Positions 48,182-57,423 of a stretch of DNA of 64,000 nt are shown one piece after another. A program made the position numbers and the translations under genes. The notes beneath the pieces were generated by a model, which was given only the letters and a program-made list of their open reading frames with translations, made no database searches and was not told the DNA's origin. Source of the stretch: Lysobacterales bacterium (lineage in GTDB: Bacteria > Pseudomonadota > Gammaproteobacteria > Xanthomonadales > BPKI01). The stretch is taken from NCBI GenBank assembly GCA_026005055.1, contig BPKI01000001.1:496001-560000 (forward strand). The letters are read 5' to 3'. How positions within the stretch are numbered: position 1 is the first letter of the stretch; the number at the start of each line of letters is the position of its first letter.

Positions 48182-49042
48182 ATGCTCGACCCCCGCGAAT
48201 GGTTCACCGAAATCGACGAGCGCTCCGGCAGCGCGCTCAGTTACCGCATCCTCGACAAGCTGCACGAGGAACAGACGCCGTTTCAGCGCATCGCGATCTA
48301 TGAGACTCGCGATTGGGGACGGCTGATGAGCATCGACGGCTGCGTGATGCTCACCAGCCGCGACAATTTCCTCTATCACGAGGCGATGGCGCATATCCCG
48401 CTGTTCACTCACACCGCGCCGAGGCGGGTCGTCATCATCGGCGGCGGCGACTGCGGGACGCTGCGCGAAGTGCTGAAGCATCCCGAAGTGGAGCGGGTCG
48501 TGCAGGTCGAGATCGATGAACGCGTGACCCGTCTCGCCGAGAAGCATTTCCCCGAGCTCTGCGAGTCCAACGGCGATCCGCGCGCCGAGCTTTTGTTCGC
48601 CGACGGCATCCGTTGGATGGCGGAAGCCAAGGCGGAGAGCGCGGATGTGATCATCGTCGATTCGACCGATCCCGTGGGCCCGGCGGAAGGACTGTTCAAT
48701 GAGGCCTTCTACCGCCAGTGCCTGCGGGTGCTGGCGCCAGGCGGGCTGTTCGTCCAGCAATCCGAATCACCGATCGCTCACACGGGCCTCATCCTCTCGA
48801 TCCATCGCCACTTGCGCGCTGCCGGCTTTCCCCTCACCCGCAGCGCCTGCTTTCCGCAGCCCTGCTATCCGAGCGGCTGGTGGAGTCTGACCATGGCCGC
48901 GCGCGAGGCACAGGATCTCACTCGGTTTCGCGAGGACGCGGCGCGCTCGCGGCCTTTTCCGACCCGCTGGTACAACGCCGAGGTGCATCGCGGCGCGCTG
49001 GCCTTGCCCGAGTTTCTGCGGGAGGCCCTTGCCGCGATCTAG
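48182..49042 (+). CDS. speE: Polyamine aminopropyltransferase (spermidine synthase)
   Basis: This enzyme (286 residues) transfers aminopropyl from decarboxylated SAM to putrescine. The nucleotide-binding signature is VVIIGGGDCGTLREVLKHP near residue 80. The acidic VEIDERV and the catalytic aspartate stretch VDSTDPVGPAEGLF follow. The start was chosen because GAGGA lies about 7 bases upstream and it gives the typical MLDPREWFTE opening. It is divergent from speA, together covering both ends of spermidine synthesis. Its last 4 bases overlap the convergent methyltransferase gene. Confidence 0.95.
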   Translation: MLDPREWFTEIDERSGSALSYRILDKLHEEQTPFQRIAIYETRDWGRLMSIDGCVMLTSRDNFLYHEAMAHIPLFTHTAPRRVVIIGGGDCGTLREVLKHPEVERVVQVEIDERVTRLAEKHFPELCESNGDPRAELLFADGIRWMAEAKAESADVIIVDSTDPVGPAEGLFNEAFYRQCLRVLAPGGLFVQQSESPIAHTGLILSIHRHLRAAGFPLTRSACFPQPCYPSGWWSLTMAAREAQDLTRFREDAARSRPFPTRWYNAEVHRGALALPEFLREALAAI

Positions 49043-50031
49043 TCGCGGGCGAGATGAAGGGCGCAGAGCCTTTCGCACAGCCGGCGGCGTGAGACCGGGC
49101 GCAGACTGGCGAAGAATTCGCCGACGCGGAGGGAGGAGCGCCGAAGCGCCGCCTTCTTGCGAGCGGGGGCATGGGAGGCGGTCGAGGCCAGGCGCTCGAG
49201 CAGCGGCTCCGGCGAAGGGAGGGCCGGCGAGCCTGGCACTTCGGCCGCGACGAGCTCAGCGGCGAGATGCCCGGTATCGGGCTCGATGGTCGAGCGACGG
49301 AGCGTAAAGCCGCTTCGAGCCGCTGCGAGCCTCAAGGTGGCCTCGTCCCACCAGAAGAGATGGGCGCGATGAAAGGCCTGCGGCCAAGGCTTGCGCGGAT
49401 CGGCAAGCGTGGGTACCTCGAGGACGAGCCGTCCGCCGGGCTTGAGTGCCCGGCGCAGAACGGTGAGCGCGAGCAGCGGGTCGCAGAGGTGCTCGAGCAC
49501 GTGATGAAGGGTGATGAGATCGTAAGCCTCGCGCTCATCGAGCTCCTCCACGCGCCCACGGCGTACGGACGAGAGACCGAGCTCCTCACGAGCGAAGCGA
49601 ACGCACGCTGGGTCCGGTTCGATGCCGGAACAGGGGTATCCCGCCATCGCGAGGACGAAGGGGAAGAAACCTGGGCCGCAGCCGACGTCGAGCATGCGGA
49701 TGCCGGGGAAAAGGAGGCACGAGAGCCGCTCGTGACGGCGCAAGGCGTTGAGCGTCTCGCGGATGCAATGGCGCCTCCGCGTCCGGCTGCCGCCCTTGTA
49801 GCGCTCGCGGTAGAGCCCCTCGTAGAAGCGGCGCTCCTCGTCGGGCGAAGGCAAGGGGTCGGTCCGGATGAGGGTGCAGCCGGCGCACAGGATCGTGCGC
49901 AGTGGGCGGCCTTTGCGGTCGCGCTCGCCGATGAGGTAGCCCTCTTCCGCTCCGCAGAGCCGGCACGAGCCTTCGCTTCGAAGCAGCGGGAAAGCGCGGC
50001 GGATGGGAGGGGAAACGGTTAGGGCGATCAT
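49039..50031 (-). CDS. Class I SAM-dependent methyltransferase with N-terminal CxxC pairs
   Basis: A 330-residue protein. N-terminal CRLCG and CAGC form two CxxC pairs, a likely zinc knuckle. The methyltransferase core follows: MLDVGCGPGFFPFVLA near residue 113, GIEPDPACV, LITLHHVLEHL and LRRALKPGGRLVLEVPT. The layout resembles the C-methyltransferase/Methyltransf_23 proteins that modify sugars or lipids. The C-terminal region is basic and helical. No glycan locus is adjacent, so the substrate is unknown. Confidence 0.75.
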   Translation of the reverse strand: MIALTVSPPIRRAFPLLRSEGSCRLCGAEEGYLIGERDRKGRPLRTILCAGCTLIRTDPLPSPDEERRFYEGLYRERYKGGSRTRRRHCIRETLNALRRHERLSCLLFPGIRMLDVGCGPGFFPFVLAMAGYPCSGIEPDPACVRFAREELGLSSVRRGRVEELDEREAYDLITLHHVLEHLCDPLLALTVLRRALKPGGRLVLEVPTLADPRKPWPQAFHRAHLFWWDEATLRLAAARSGFTLRRSTIEPDTGHLAAELVAAEVPGSPALPSPEPLLERLASTASHAPARKKAALRRSSLRVGEFFASLRPVSRRRLCERLCALHLARD

Positions 50032-50082
50032 TCGCAGCGCGCGGCGGTGTTTTCAGGCTCGCGACCGTGCAAGCATAGAAGG

Positions 50083-50700
50083 ATGATGGTCGGCTTGCCT
50101 CTATCCTTTTTGCCGCCGAGAGATGCGATTCGCCTGCGCGAGGGCGAGGTGCATCTTTGGCGCCTCGCGGCCGATACGCCGTGGGAGAGCTGGCTGCCCC
50201 GGCTTTACAACGCTTCGAAGCCGAGCCGCGGGCGCCATGGCAAGCCGCAGGATCCAAGCGGTGCCCTCGCTTGGGCGGTGAGCGACAGCGGTCCTTGGCT
50301 CGCGGTGGCGGTGGCGCGGGGGGGTCCCCTCGGCCTCGATCTCGAGTGCGACAGACCCTTGCGTCAGAGGGCGCGTTTGCTCAAGCGCTGCTTCACGGCC
50401 AGGGAGCAGGCGGCGCTCGGGCCCTGCGGGGACCGGCTCATCCTGCGAGTTTGGACGCTCAAGGAAGCGGTCGTCAAAGCCCATGGCCGCGGCCTGGCCT
50501 ATGGGCTCAAGCGGATCGAGACTCGCCTCGTGGGCGGATGGCCTGTCCTCGATCGCCTCGAGGGCGAGGCCGGCCCCGCCGAGCGCTGGGCGGTCTTCAC
50601 TTTCGAGCTGGCCGAGGGCTGTGATGCGACGCTGCTTACGCCGGTTCCGGCCCCGGTCTTGCGTTGCTTCGCGCCCCTCGGCTGCACGGATCGAGGCTGA
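50083..50700 (+). CDS. 4'-phosphopantetheinyl transferase, Sfp type
   Basis: A 205-residue enzyme that attaches phosphopantetheine to acyl- or peptidyl-carrier proteins. The magnesium-binding motif is GLDLE near residue 86, and the second motif is [15 protein letters not shown] near 130. The length is slightly under the usual Sfp size (about 225). No polyketide, NRPS or fatty-acid gene lies nearby, so the target carrier protein is not shown. The stop overlaps the pdxJ start by one base (TGATG), so it is coupled to pdxJ. Confidence 0.85.
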   Translation: MMVGLPLSFLPPRDAIRLREGEVHLWRLAADTPWESWLPRLYNASKPSRGRHGKPQDPSGALAWAVSDSGPWLAVAVARGGPLGLDLECDRPLRQRARLLKRCFTAREQAALGPCGDRLILRVWTLKEAVVKAHGRGLAYGLKRIETRLVGGWPVLDRLEGEAGPAERWAVFTFELAEGCDATLLTPVPAPVLRCFAPLGCTDRG

Positions 50701-51491
50701 TGACCCGACTCAGCGTCAATGTCAACAAGATCGCGGTGCTGCGCAACAGCCGCGGCGGCCGCTTCCCCGATCCGATCGAAGGCGCGCGGGTCGCCCTCGC
50801 GGCGGGCGCCGATGGCATCACCGTTCATCCTCGCCCGGATCGGCGCCACATCCGCGCCGAGGACGTCCAGCAGATCGCCGAGCTCTTGCGCGCGTGGCCG
50901 GAGGCCGAGCTCAACATCGAGGGCAATCCTTTCGCCCCGCCGCGCCCGGGCTATCCCGGCCTGCTCGCCTTGGTCGAGACGGCAAGGCCGAGGCAGGTGA
51001 CCCTGGTGCCCGATGCCGAGGGGCAGCTCACCTCCGATCATGGCTTCCTCCTGCCGGCGCAGGCCGAGCGCTTGGCCGAAGTCGTGCCCCGCTTCAAGGC
51101 GCTCGGGGCGCGCGTCAGCGTCTTCGTCGATGCCGATCGCTTCGACCGAGAGTCGGCGCGAGCGGCCCGCGCCGCCGGCGTGGATGCGGTGGAGCTCTAC
51201 ACCGGCCCCTATGCCGAGGCCTTCGCCCGCGGCGAAGCCGAGGCGGTGATCGGCCTCTATGTCGAGGCCGCCGCGGCGGCGCTCGGCGAGGGGCTTCGGG
51301 TGCACGCCGGACATGACCTCGATCAAGGCAATCTCGGCCTGCTCCTGGCGCGGATCCCCGCGATCGCCGAGGTCTCGATCGGTCATGCCTTGATCGGCGA
51401 GGCGCTGCTCGGGCCGGGGCTGGCCGAGACCGTGCGCCGCTACCGCGCGATCATCAGGGCGGCGTGCAGTTCGGCCGCTGCCCCGCGCTGA
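50700..51491 (+). CDS. pdxJ: Pyridoxine 5'-phosphate synthase
   Basis: This TIM-barrel enzyme (263 residues) forms the pyridoxine ring from 1-deoxyxylulose 5-phosphate and 3-amino-1-hydroxyacetone phosphate. Family signatures are [44 protein letters not shown] and the C-terminal [11 protein letters not shown] and [10 protein letters not shown]. The ATG overlaps the stop of the upstream transferase. The 3' end overlaps the convergent M48 gene by 38 bases. PdxJ normally sits near acpS in enterobacteria, so pairing with an Sfp-type enzyme is an analogous link. Confidence 0.95.
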   Translation: MTRLSVNVNKIAVLRNSRGGRFPDPIEGARVALAAGADGITVHPRPDRRHIRAEDVQQIAELLRAWPEAELNIEGNPFAPPRPGYPGLLALVETARPRQVTLVPDAEGQLTSDHGFLLPAQAERLAEVVPRFKALGARVSVFVDADRFDRESARAARAAGVDAVELYTGPYAEAFARGEAEAVIGLYVEAAAAALGEGLRVHAGHDLDQGNLGLLLARIPAIAEVSIGHALIGEALLGPGLAETVRRYRAIIRAACSSAAAPR

Positions 51492-52257
51492 GCGCCTGCT
51501 GATAGAGCGGCAGGAGCGCTTCGGCGCGGGCGGAAAGTTCGGCCTCGCGCTCGCGCGGGGCGGGATGCGTCGAGAGCCAGGCGGGGGGTCTCGGCCCGCG
51601 CTGCTCGCGGGCGAGTTCGCGCCAGAGCTCGGCGGCTGCTCGCGGATCGAAGCCGGCGCGACTCATCAGCTCCTGACCGTAGCGGTCGGCCTCCTGCTCG
51701 TGCAGGCGCGAGAAGGGCAGCAGTACCCCCACCTGGGCGCCGAGACCGAGCAGGGCGAGGAGCTCGCGCGAGCGCGGATCGCGCCCGCCCTCGCGGGCGA
51801 GGGCGGCGAGTTCGAGGGCGGTGGCGGCGGCGAACTGCTGGCTCACCCGCTCGGCGCCATGGCGGAAGACCACGTGGGCGATCTCGTGCCCGAGCACCGC
51901 GGCGAGGCGATCCTGATCGGGGAAGCGATCGAGCAGCCCACGATAGACGCCGATGCGGCCGCCGGGCAAGGCGAAGGCATTGACTTCGGGCGAGTCGAGG
52001 ATGACGGTCTGCCAGCGCAGGCGCTGCCAGCGCGGAGGGAGCTTCTGGGTGAGCGCCTCGACGACGCAGCCGAGCATCGCCTGGCGGTCGCGGTCCACAA
52101 GTTCCGGATAACGGGCGCGGATCTGCTCGAAGCTCGCCGCCGCCGCGGGCTCGAGCTGTTCGTCGCTGACGATCAAGAGCTGGCGGCGCCCGCTCGGCGC
52201 GACGGCGCAGGCGACGAGGAGGATGAGGAGGAAGGCCAAGAGGAGGCCGCGCTTCAT
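51454..52257 (-). CDS. M48-family metallopeptidase lipoprotein (LoiP/YcaL-like)
   Basis: A 267-residue lipoprotein peptidase. The lipobox LVAC puts the acylated cysteine at residue 17. The zinc motif HEIAH is at 124-128, and the third ligand is in [27 protein letters not shown] and a substrate loop [11 protein letters not shown] complete the M48 pattern seen in LoiP, YcaL and BepA. The ATG overlaps the ATP-grasp gene stop (ATGA), so it is coupled to it. It is probably a periplasmic quality-control protease, perhaps serving the products of this operon. Confidence 0.85.
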   Translation of the reverse strand: MKRGLLLAFLLILLVACAVAPSGRRQLLIVSDEQLEPAAAASFEQIRARYPELVDRDRQAMLGCVVEALTQKLPPRWQRLRWQTVILDSPEVNAFALPGGRIGVYRGLLDRFPDQDRLAAVLGHEIAHVVFRHGAERVSQQFAAATALELAALAREGGRDPRSRELLALLGLGAQVGVLLPFSRLHEQEADRYGQELMSRAGFDPRAAAELWRELAREQRGPRPPAWLSTHPAPREREAELSARAEALLPLYQQALSAGQRPNCTPP

Positions 52258-53207
52258 ACCGTGTGGAAATGCTCGCGGGCGAAGGCGATCCGCGCCTCGG
52301 GCGGGCGCTCCCGGTCGGGCAGCGCCTCGATCGTCTTCAGACGATGCAGCAGACCCGCGCCGTTGGCGATCTGGATCGAGAGCCCCGGGCGGGCATTGAG
52401 CTCGAGCACGAGCGGCCCCTGGTGCTTGTCCAGCACCAAGTCCACGCCCACATAGCCGAGGCCGGTGAGCTCGTAGCAGCGCGCGGCGATGGAAAGCAGC
52501 GTGTCCCAGTGCGGGATGCGCAAGCCCACGATCGAATGCTCGGTGTCGGGATGCTCCTTGATCGGCTCGCTGCCCCATACTCCGCGCTTGGTGATCCCGG
52601 TGGGGATGTCGATGCCCACCCCGATCGCCCCTTGGTGCAGGTTGGCCTTGCCGTCCGAAAGGCGCGTCGGCAAGCGGATCATCGCCATCACCGGATAGCC
52701 GAGAAAGACGATGATGCGGATGTCGGGCACGCCACGGAAGCTCACCCGCTCGAAGAAATCGTCGAACTCGACGCAATACTCGACGAGCAGGTGATCGGGA
52801 TGCCCGCCCAAGCTGAACAAGCCGGAAAGGGCGTTGCTCAGGTGATGCTCGAAGTCCTCCCGGCTCATCAGCAGTCCGCTCGCGCGGCGGTAGCGCTGGC
52901 CGCGGCGGCCATGGATGACGAGGATGCCATCCCCGCCCGAGCCATGCGCCGGCTTGACCACGAACTTCTCGTAGGCGGCGAGCTTGTCATGGAGCTCGCG
53001 GATCTCGTGCTCCTCGCGCACGACGGCGTAGAGCTCGGGGACCGGGATGCCGGCGGCGATGGCCAGTTGCTTGGTGATCAGCTTGTCATCCACCCGCGGA
53101 TAGAACTTGCGCGGGTTGTACTTGAGCACGTAATCGGCGTTGCGGCGGTTGAGCCCGAGCAGGCCGATCCGCTTCAGCCGACTCGCCACCTCGAAGGGGT
53201 TCCACAT
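52254..53207 (-). CDS. Alpha-L-glutamate ligase-like ATP-grasp protein (RimK-related)
   Basis: A 317-residue ATP-grasp enzyme. The nucleotide-binding core includes YEKFVVKPAHGSGGDGILVI, LVEYCVEF and the metal-binding end VLELNARPGLSIQIANG. It belongs to the RimK-related ligase group that is coupled with 7TM inactive-transglutaminase proteins. Such enzymes join an amino acid to a carboxyl group of a peptide or protein. The gene lies 7 bases after the transglutaminase gene and overlaps the M48 gene. The substrate is undetermined. Confidence 0.85.
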   Translation of the reverse strand: MWNPFEVASRLKRIGLLGLNRRNADYVLKYNPRKFYPRVDDKLITKQLAIAAGIPVPELYAVVREEHEIRELHDKLAAYEKFVVKPAHGSGGDGILVIHGRRGQRYRRASGLLMSREDFEHHLSNALSGLFSLGGHPDHLLVEYCVEFDDFFERVSFRGVPDIRIIVFLGYPVMAMIRLPTRLSDGKANLHQGAIGVGIDIPTGITKRGVWGSEPIKEHPDTEHSIVGLRIPHWDTLLSIAARCYELTGLGYVGVDLVLDKHQGPLVLELNARPGLSIQIANGAGLLHRLKTIEALPDRERPPEARIAFAREHFHTV

Positions 53208-53214
53208 GGCCGCT

Positions 53215-54750
53215 TCAGGACTGGGAGGCCTCCGGCCGGGCGAGGGCGCGGAAGCGGAAGAGCTCGGTCAGCCGGTAGCCGGAGTAGCGCCCGATCAGCA
53301 TGGCCAGCGCGAGCACGATCAAGAGCACTTCGGGGAAGACGAACACGAAGTGCACGAGCGGCGGCCAGGTCATCACCAGGTAGGCCACGGCCGCGATCGC
53401 GAGCGACCCGGCGCCTTGGCGGATGGCATGACCTGGGCCGCGTTCCTCCCAGGCGATCGACATGCGCTCGATGGTCATCGCCATGATCACCATCGGAAAG
53501 AGCGCGACCGAAAGGCCGACCTCGATCCCCAGTTTGTGGCTGAGCACGGAGAAGCCGGCCATGAGGATCACGACCACGATGAGCACGCTCGTGAGCCGGG
53601 GCACGAGCAGCAGCTTGAGTCGCTCCATGTAGAAGCGCACGAGCAGCCCCGCCCCGATCAACACGGTGAACATGATCAGACCGGCGAAGAGGCCCGTATC
53701 GCGAAAGGCGATGGCGATCAGGATCGGCATGAAGGTGCCGAAGGTGCTCACCCCCACCACGTTGCGCATGAGCAGCATGATGAAGGCCCCGATCGGGATC
53801 ATCAGCAACACCCGATACACCTGCTGGGTTTCCAGCGGCAGCGCGAAAAGCGAGAACTCGAAGAGCTTGCGGTTTTCGGCCTCGAGGCGCTGTTCGGCGA
53901 GCAGCAAGGCATCGGCGAGATTGCGCTCGATCGCGACCTCCAAGGCCGCACGCGGATGATGCTCGACGGCGAAGGGGACCTCGTGCCCCACTGTCCACAG
54001 CAGGAGATCCTCCGGCCAGCCCTCGGCGGCGGTGTCGAGGTCCACGGTGACCCAGCGCTGTTCGTTGTGCACCTGGAGGAAGGGCCGGATCGTCCGCTGC
54101 GTGCCGGCCTCGAGCTTGAGCCCTTGGACGATGCGCGCCGGGATGTTGCGGAAGGCGAGCAGGCCGGCGAGCAAGCGGGCGCGGGCCAGGGGATCCGGCG
54201 CCAGCTGCTTGAGCAGCGCCACTTCCTGCGAGGGCGGCTGCTCGTTGAAGCGGCGGATGAGCTCGCGCGCGAAGCTCGCGATGTCGGCCGAGCCCTGGCG
54301 GACCTCCTCGAGCAGGGCGTTGGCAGCGGTGAGAAAAGGCTCTTCCAGGCTCGGTTTCTCCGCGAGCTGCGGCCGGCCGTCCTGGTAATCGGCCAAACCG
54401 GCGCGCACCACGGTGGCGCGGTAGTAAAGATGCTGCGGGCCGGAGGCGCGGCGGATGGTCCAGCGGAGGATGCGGCTGCCTTCGTCTTCCTCCGTCAGCA
54501 GCGCATAGCCGGGGGCGATGAAGCGTTCTTCGATAATGGTGAAGCCGGGTGTCAGTTTCGGAATCCGCAGACGCACGCTGTTGGCCTGGCGGCGCGGCTG
54601 GTAGTGGACCCGGGCCTGCACCGTCCACACCTCAGCCTGCTCCTCCGGAGTGAGCGGAAGGCCGAGCACCTGGGCTTTGTAGTAGATCGCTGCCGCTCCG
54701 GTGGCGACGAGCACCGCCGCGAGCAGCAGGAGGTGAAGTTGGCGAAACAT
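53215..54750 (-). CDS. Inactive-transglutaminase fused to 7TM membrane domain
   Basis: A 511-residue inner-membrane protein. One N-terminal helix (about 5-25) is followed by a periplasmic transglutaminase-like domain (about 40-300). In it the catalytic Cys is missing: LLAGLLAFRNIPARIVQGLKLE stands where the cysteine helix should be. About seven helices (from residue 310) follow, with LPLETQQVYRVLLMIPIGAF and a VVGVSTFGTFMPILIA loop. This fusion is known to pair with the downstream RimK-like ligase. The retropepsin-like zinc protease often found with them is not in this locus. Confidence 0.85.
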   Translation of the reverse strand: MFRQLHLLLLAAVLVATGAAAIYYKAQVLGLPLTPEEQAEVWTVQARVHYQPRRQANSVRLRIPKLTPGFTIIEERFIAPGYALLTEEDEGSRILRWTIRRASGPQHLYYRATVVRAGLADYQDGRPQLAEKPSLEEPFLTAANALLEEVRQGSADIASFARELIRRFNEQPPSQEVALLKQLAPDPLARARLLAGLLAFRNIPARIVQGLKLEAGTQRTIRPFLQVHNEQRWVTVDLDTAAEGWPEDLLLWTVGHEVPFAVEHHPRAALEVAIERNLADALLLAEQRLEAENRKLFEFSLFALPLETQQVYRVLLMIPIGAFIMLLMRNVVGVSTFGTFMPILIAIAFRDTGLFAGLIMFTVLIGAGLLVRFYMERLKLLLVPRLTSVLIVVVILMAGFSVLSHKLGIEVGLSVALFPMVIMAMTIERMSIAWEERGPGHAIRQGAGSLAIAAVAYLVMTWPPLVHFVFVFPEVLLIVLALAMLIGRYSGYRLTELFRFRALARPEASQS

Positions 54751-54799
54751 CAGACCCCTGGACCGAGCAGGTCGCGGAAAAGCAAGTATAGCCGCGGGT

Positions 54800-55648
54800 T
54801 TATCGAGCGGCCCGCATCAGCCCGCCATCGAGCAACCGCACCTCCCGCTGCGGGAAGGGGATGGCGATCCCCGAGCGGTCCAGCGTCTCCTTGACCAGGA
54901 TGGCGAGTTCGCTGCGCAGCGCGATGAACTCGCTGGTCGGCACCCACACGCGCAGGGTGAGGTTGATCGAGCTGTCGGCGAACTGCTCGATCAGGACATC
55001 GGGCGGCGGATCGCTCAGGAAACGGCCATCGGCGCGCACCGCTTCGATCAGCACGCGCTGCACCTCGCGCAGATCCGAACCGTAGGCGATGCCCACCGGG
55101 AGATCGATGCGGCGCCGCTCGCGGGCGGTGAAGTTGGTGATGTCGGCGTTGGCCACGTTGCGGTTGGGAACCGCGATCAACCGGTTATCCGGCGTGCGCA
55201 GCCGGGTATGGAAGATGTCCACGGCTTCGACCACGCCGGTGATCCCGCCGGCGGAGACGAAATCGCCCACGCGGAAGGGCCTCAGGGTGACGAGCATCAC
55301 CGCGCCGGCGACGTTGGCCAACGAGTCGCGAAGCGCCAGCCCCACCGCCAAGCCGGCGGCGGCGAGCACGGTGAGCAGGGAGGCGATGGGCACCCCGAGC
55401 AGATCAAGCGCGGGAATGAGCGCGATCGCAGGCAACAGCAAGCGCAGGCCATTGCGCATCAACACCGCGAGCATCGGATCGAGACCGGTGCGCTCGCCGA
55501 ATCGCTGGAAAACCTGAGCGGCCCAGCGGGCGATGCGAAAGCCGAGCCAGATCAGGAACAGGGCGATCAGCAGGCGCAGAGCGAGAGAGACGACCAAGGC
55601 GACACGAGGATCCTCGAGCCATCCGGCGAAGCTTTTGGGATCGAGCAT
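54800..55648 (-). CDS. mscS: Small-conductance mechanosensitive channel, MscS family
   Basis: A 282-residue channel. Three N-terminal membrane helices (about 18-40, 65-90, 95-125) end in the glycine/alanine-rich pore helix LLTVLAAAGLAVGLALRDSLANVAGAV. The beta domain has FRVGDFVSAGGITGVVEAVDIFHTRLRTPDN, and the C-terminal alpha/beta vestibule follows. Length matches E. coli MscS (286). It lies 49 bases upstream of the transglutaminase gene on the same strand and may be cotranscribed with it. Confidence 0.92.
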   Translation of the reverse strand: MLDPKSFAGWLEDPRVALVVSLALRLLIALFLIWLGFRIARWAAQVFQRFGERTGLDPMLAVLMRNGLRLLLPAIALIPALDLLGVPIASLLTVLAAAGLAVGLALRDSLANVAGAVMLVTLRPFRVGDFVSAGGITGVVEAVDIFHTRLRTPDNRLIAVPNRNVANADITNFTARERRRIDLPVGIAYGSDLREVQRVLIEAVRADGRFLSDPPPDVLIEQFADSSINLTLRVWVPTSEFIALRSELAILVKETLDRSGIAIPFPQREVRLLDGGLMRAAR

Positions 55649-55703
55649 GGGAGAGGCTCCGCAAGCGAAGGGAGCCTGAACTTAGCAGAGCGCCGCGCGC
55701 TGC

Positions 55704-55709
55704 TATGCT
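55704..55709 (+). promoter_or_regulatory. -10-like TATGCT directly before the esterase gene
   Basis: TATGCT ends 6 bases before the ATG at 55716. There is no Shine-Dalgarno sequence. It is probably a leaderless start of the esterase-algZ-algR-hemC run. Confidence 0.5.
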
Positions 55710-55715
55710 TCGCCC

Positions 55716-56402
55716 ATGACAACGACTTCCGCGAAGCAGCTTCCGGCGATCGAGATCGAGACCGCTCCTGCGCCTCGCGCCTCGGTCATCTGGCTACATG
55801 GCCTCGGTGCCGACGGCCACGACTTCGAGCCGATCGTGCCTGAGCTCGTGCGGCGGCATTGGCCGCCGCTGCGCTTCATCTTTCCTCATGCGCCGTTCCG
55901 CTCGGTCACGATCAACGGCGGGATGGCGATGCGCGCCTGGTACGACATCCTCGGCCTCGAGCTCGGTGCGCGCGAGGACGAGGCGGGCATTCGCGATAGC
56001 CTCGCCCGGATCGAGGCGTTGATCGAGCGCGAGGAGACGCGGGGCATCGCCCCCGAGCGGCTGTTCCTGGCGGGTTTTTCCCAGGGCGGCGCTGTCGCGC
56101 TGGCAAGTACGATTCGGCGCTCGAGGCCGCTTCGCGGGAGCATCGCGCTGAGCACCTACCTGCCCCTGGCGGCGAGGAGCGCCGCCGAGGCCACGGTCGA
56201 AAGCCGCCTGACGCCGATCTTCATGGCTCATGGCCGCTTCGATCCGGTGTTGCCCGAAGCCCTCGGGGTCTGGAGTCGCGATCGCCTGCGCGACCTTGGC
56301 TATCGGGTGGAGTGGAAGAGCTATCCGATGGCCCACCAAGTCTCGGCTGAGGAGATCGCCGACCTTGGCGACTGGCTCGACGACCGCCTCACCGGGCTCT
56401 GA
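55716..56402 (+). CDS. estB: Carboxylesterase/phospholipase, alpha/beta hydrolase
   Basis: A 228-residue cytoplasmic serine esterase of the EstB/acyl-protein-thioesterase-like group. The oxyanion loop is WLHGLGADGHDF, the nucleophile is in GFSQGG (Ser near 128), the aspartate is in HGRFDPV, and the histidine is in PMAHQVS. There is no signal peptide. The algZ frame probably begins within its last 13 codons, so both may be expressed together. Confidence 0.88.
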   Translation: MTTTSAKQLPAIEIETAPAPRASVIWLHGLGADGHDFEPIVPELVRRHWPPLRFIFPHAPFRSVTINGGMAMRAWYDILGLELGAREDEAGIRDSLARIEALIEREETRGIAPERLFLAGFSQGGAVALASTIRRSRPLRGSIALSTYLPLAARSAAEATVESRLTPIFMAHGRFDPVLPEALGVWSRDRLRDLGYRVEWKSYPMAHQVSAEEIADLGDWLDDRLTGL

Positions 56403-57423
56403 ACGGCCCGCTTGGCTTGCTGATTTCTGTAGCCTGCCGGTGCTGGGCGCGGTCATGGCCTCGGCGCTCGCGCTGGTGTTGGTGATCCTGCTCGCTTCGG
56501 GGGAGGACCCGCGCGATGTCTCGGCCTGGATCCGCTTCGCCGGCATCGCCTTCCTCGCCAGCCTGATCGCGCTCAGCGCCGCGCTCTTGCTCTGCCGTAT
56601 GCGTCCGTTATTCCTGCGGCTTCCGGCGGCGGCCGGCGTGCCTCTCGCTCTCCTGACGGTCGCCTCGCTCGCCTTCGCCGAGACTCTGGCTGCCGCTTGG
56701 GCGGCGCGCGAGCTCATTCCCGAGCTCGGACTCAACGGCCGACCCGTGATACCGCTGGCCTTGCGCGCGGCTCTGCTCGCCCTGCTCGGGGCCGCGGTGG
56801 CCCTACGTTATTTTTTCGTGCTCGAACGCTGGCGCGCCGGGGTCGAGTCGCAGGCGCGGGCCGAGATGGAGGCCCTCCAGGCGCGCATCCACCCGCATTT
56901 CCTGTTCAACACGATGAACAGCATCGCCAGTCTGATCGCCATCGATCCGGAGCGCGCGGAGCGGGCGGTGGAGGATTTCTCGGATCTGATGCGCGCTGCG
57001 CTCGGTCGCCGCGCGAGCCACTCGCTCGGGGAGGAGCTCGAGTTGGTTCGCCGCTACCTGGCGATCGAGCAGATCCGCCTCGGGGAAAGACTCATCGTGC
57101 GAATGAGCGTGGAGGAGGCGCCGCTCGAGCTCGAGATCCCCGCTTTGCTCATCCAGCCGTTGGTCGAAAACGCCGTCTTGCATGGGATTCAGAACCGGGC
57201 CGAGGGCGGCGTGGTGACGATCGAGGCTCGGCGCGAGGGTGAGCGGCTCCGAATCCTGGTGAGCAATCCGCTGCCGGCGAAGGGGAACCTGGTCGCGGGT
57301 TTCGGCATGGCGCACGAGAACGTGCGCCGTCGTCTCGAACTTCGCTACGGCCGTCGGGCCTCTTTGCGGGCGCGGGAAGAGGCTGGCTACTATGCCTGCG
57401 AGCTGAGCGTGCCTCTGACATGA
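56365..57423 (+). CDS. algZ: LytS/AlgZ-type sensor histidine kinase
   Basis: A kinase of about 352 residues. Four membrane helices (about 30-150) precede a HisKA_7TM-independent LytS-type kinase core: HPHFLFNTMNSIASLIA (phosphoacceptor region), LEIPALLIQPLVENAVLHGIQ (N-box) and FGMAHENVRRRLELRYG. The start is uncertain. The conserved LADFC segment at the N-terminus lies before the first ATG (56455), so an upstream non-ATG start is needed. TTG at 56365, preceded by GGAG, gives the family length. It overlaps algR by ATGA and is the kinase partner of AlgR. Confidence 0.82.
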   Translation: MATGSTTASPGSERPAWLADFCSLPVLGAVMASALALVLVILLASGEDPRDVSAWIRFAGIAFLASLIALSAALLLCRMRPLFLRLPAAAGVPLALLTVASLAFAETLAAAWAARELIPELGLNGRPVIPLALRAALLALLGAAVALRYFFVLERWRAGVESQARAEMEALQARIHPHFLFNTMNSIASLIAIDPERAERAVEDFSDLMRAALGRRASHSLGEELELVRRYLAIEQIRLGERLIVRMSVEEAPLELEIPALLIQPLVENAVLHGIQNRAEGGVVTIEARREGERLRILVSNPLPAKGNLVAGFGMAHENVRRRLELRYGRRASLRAREEAGYYACELSVPLT

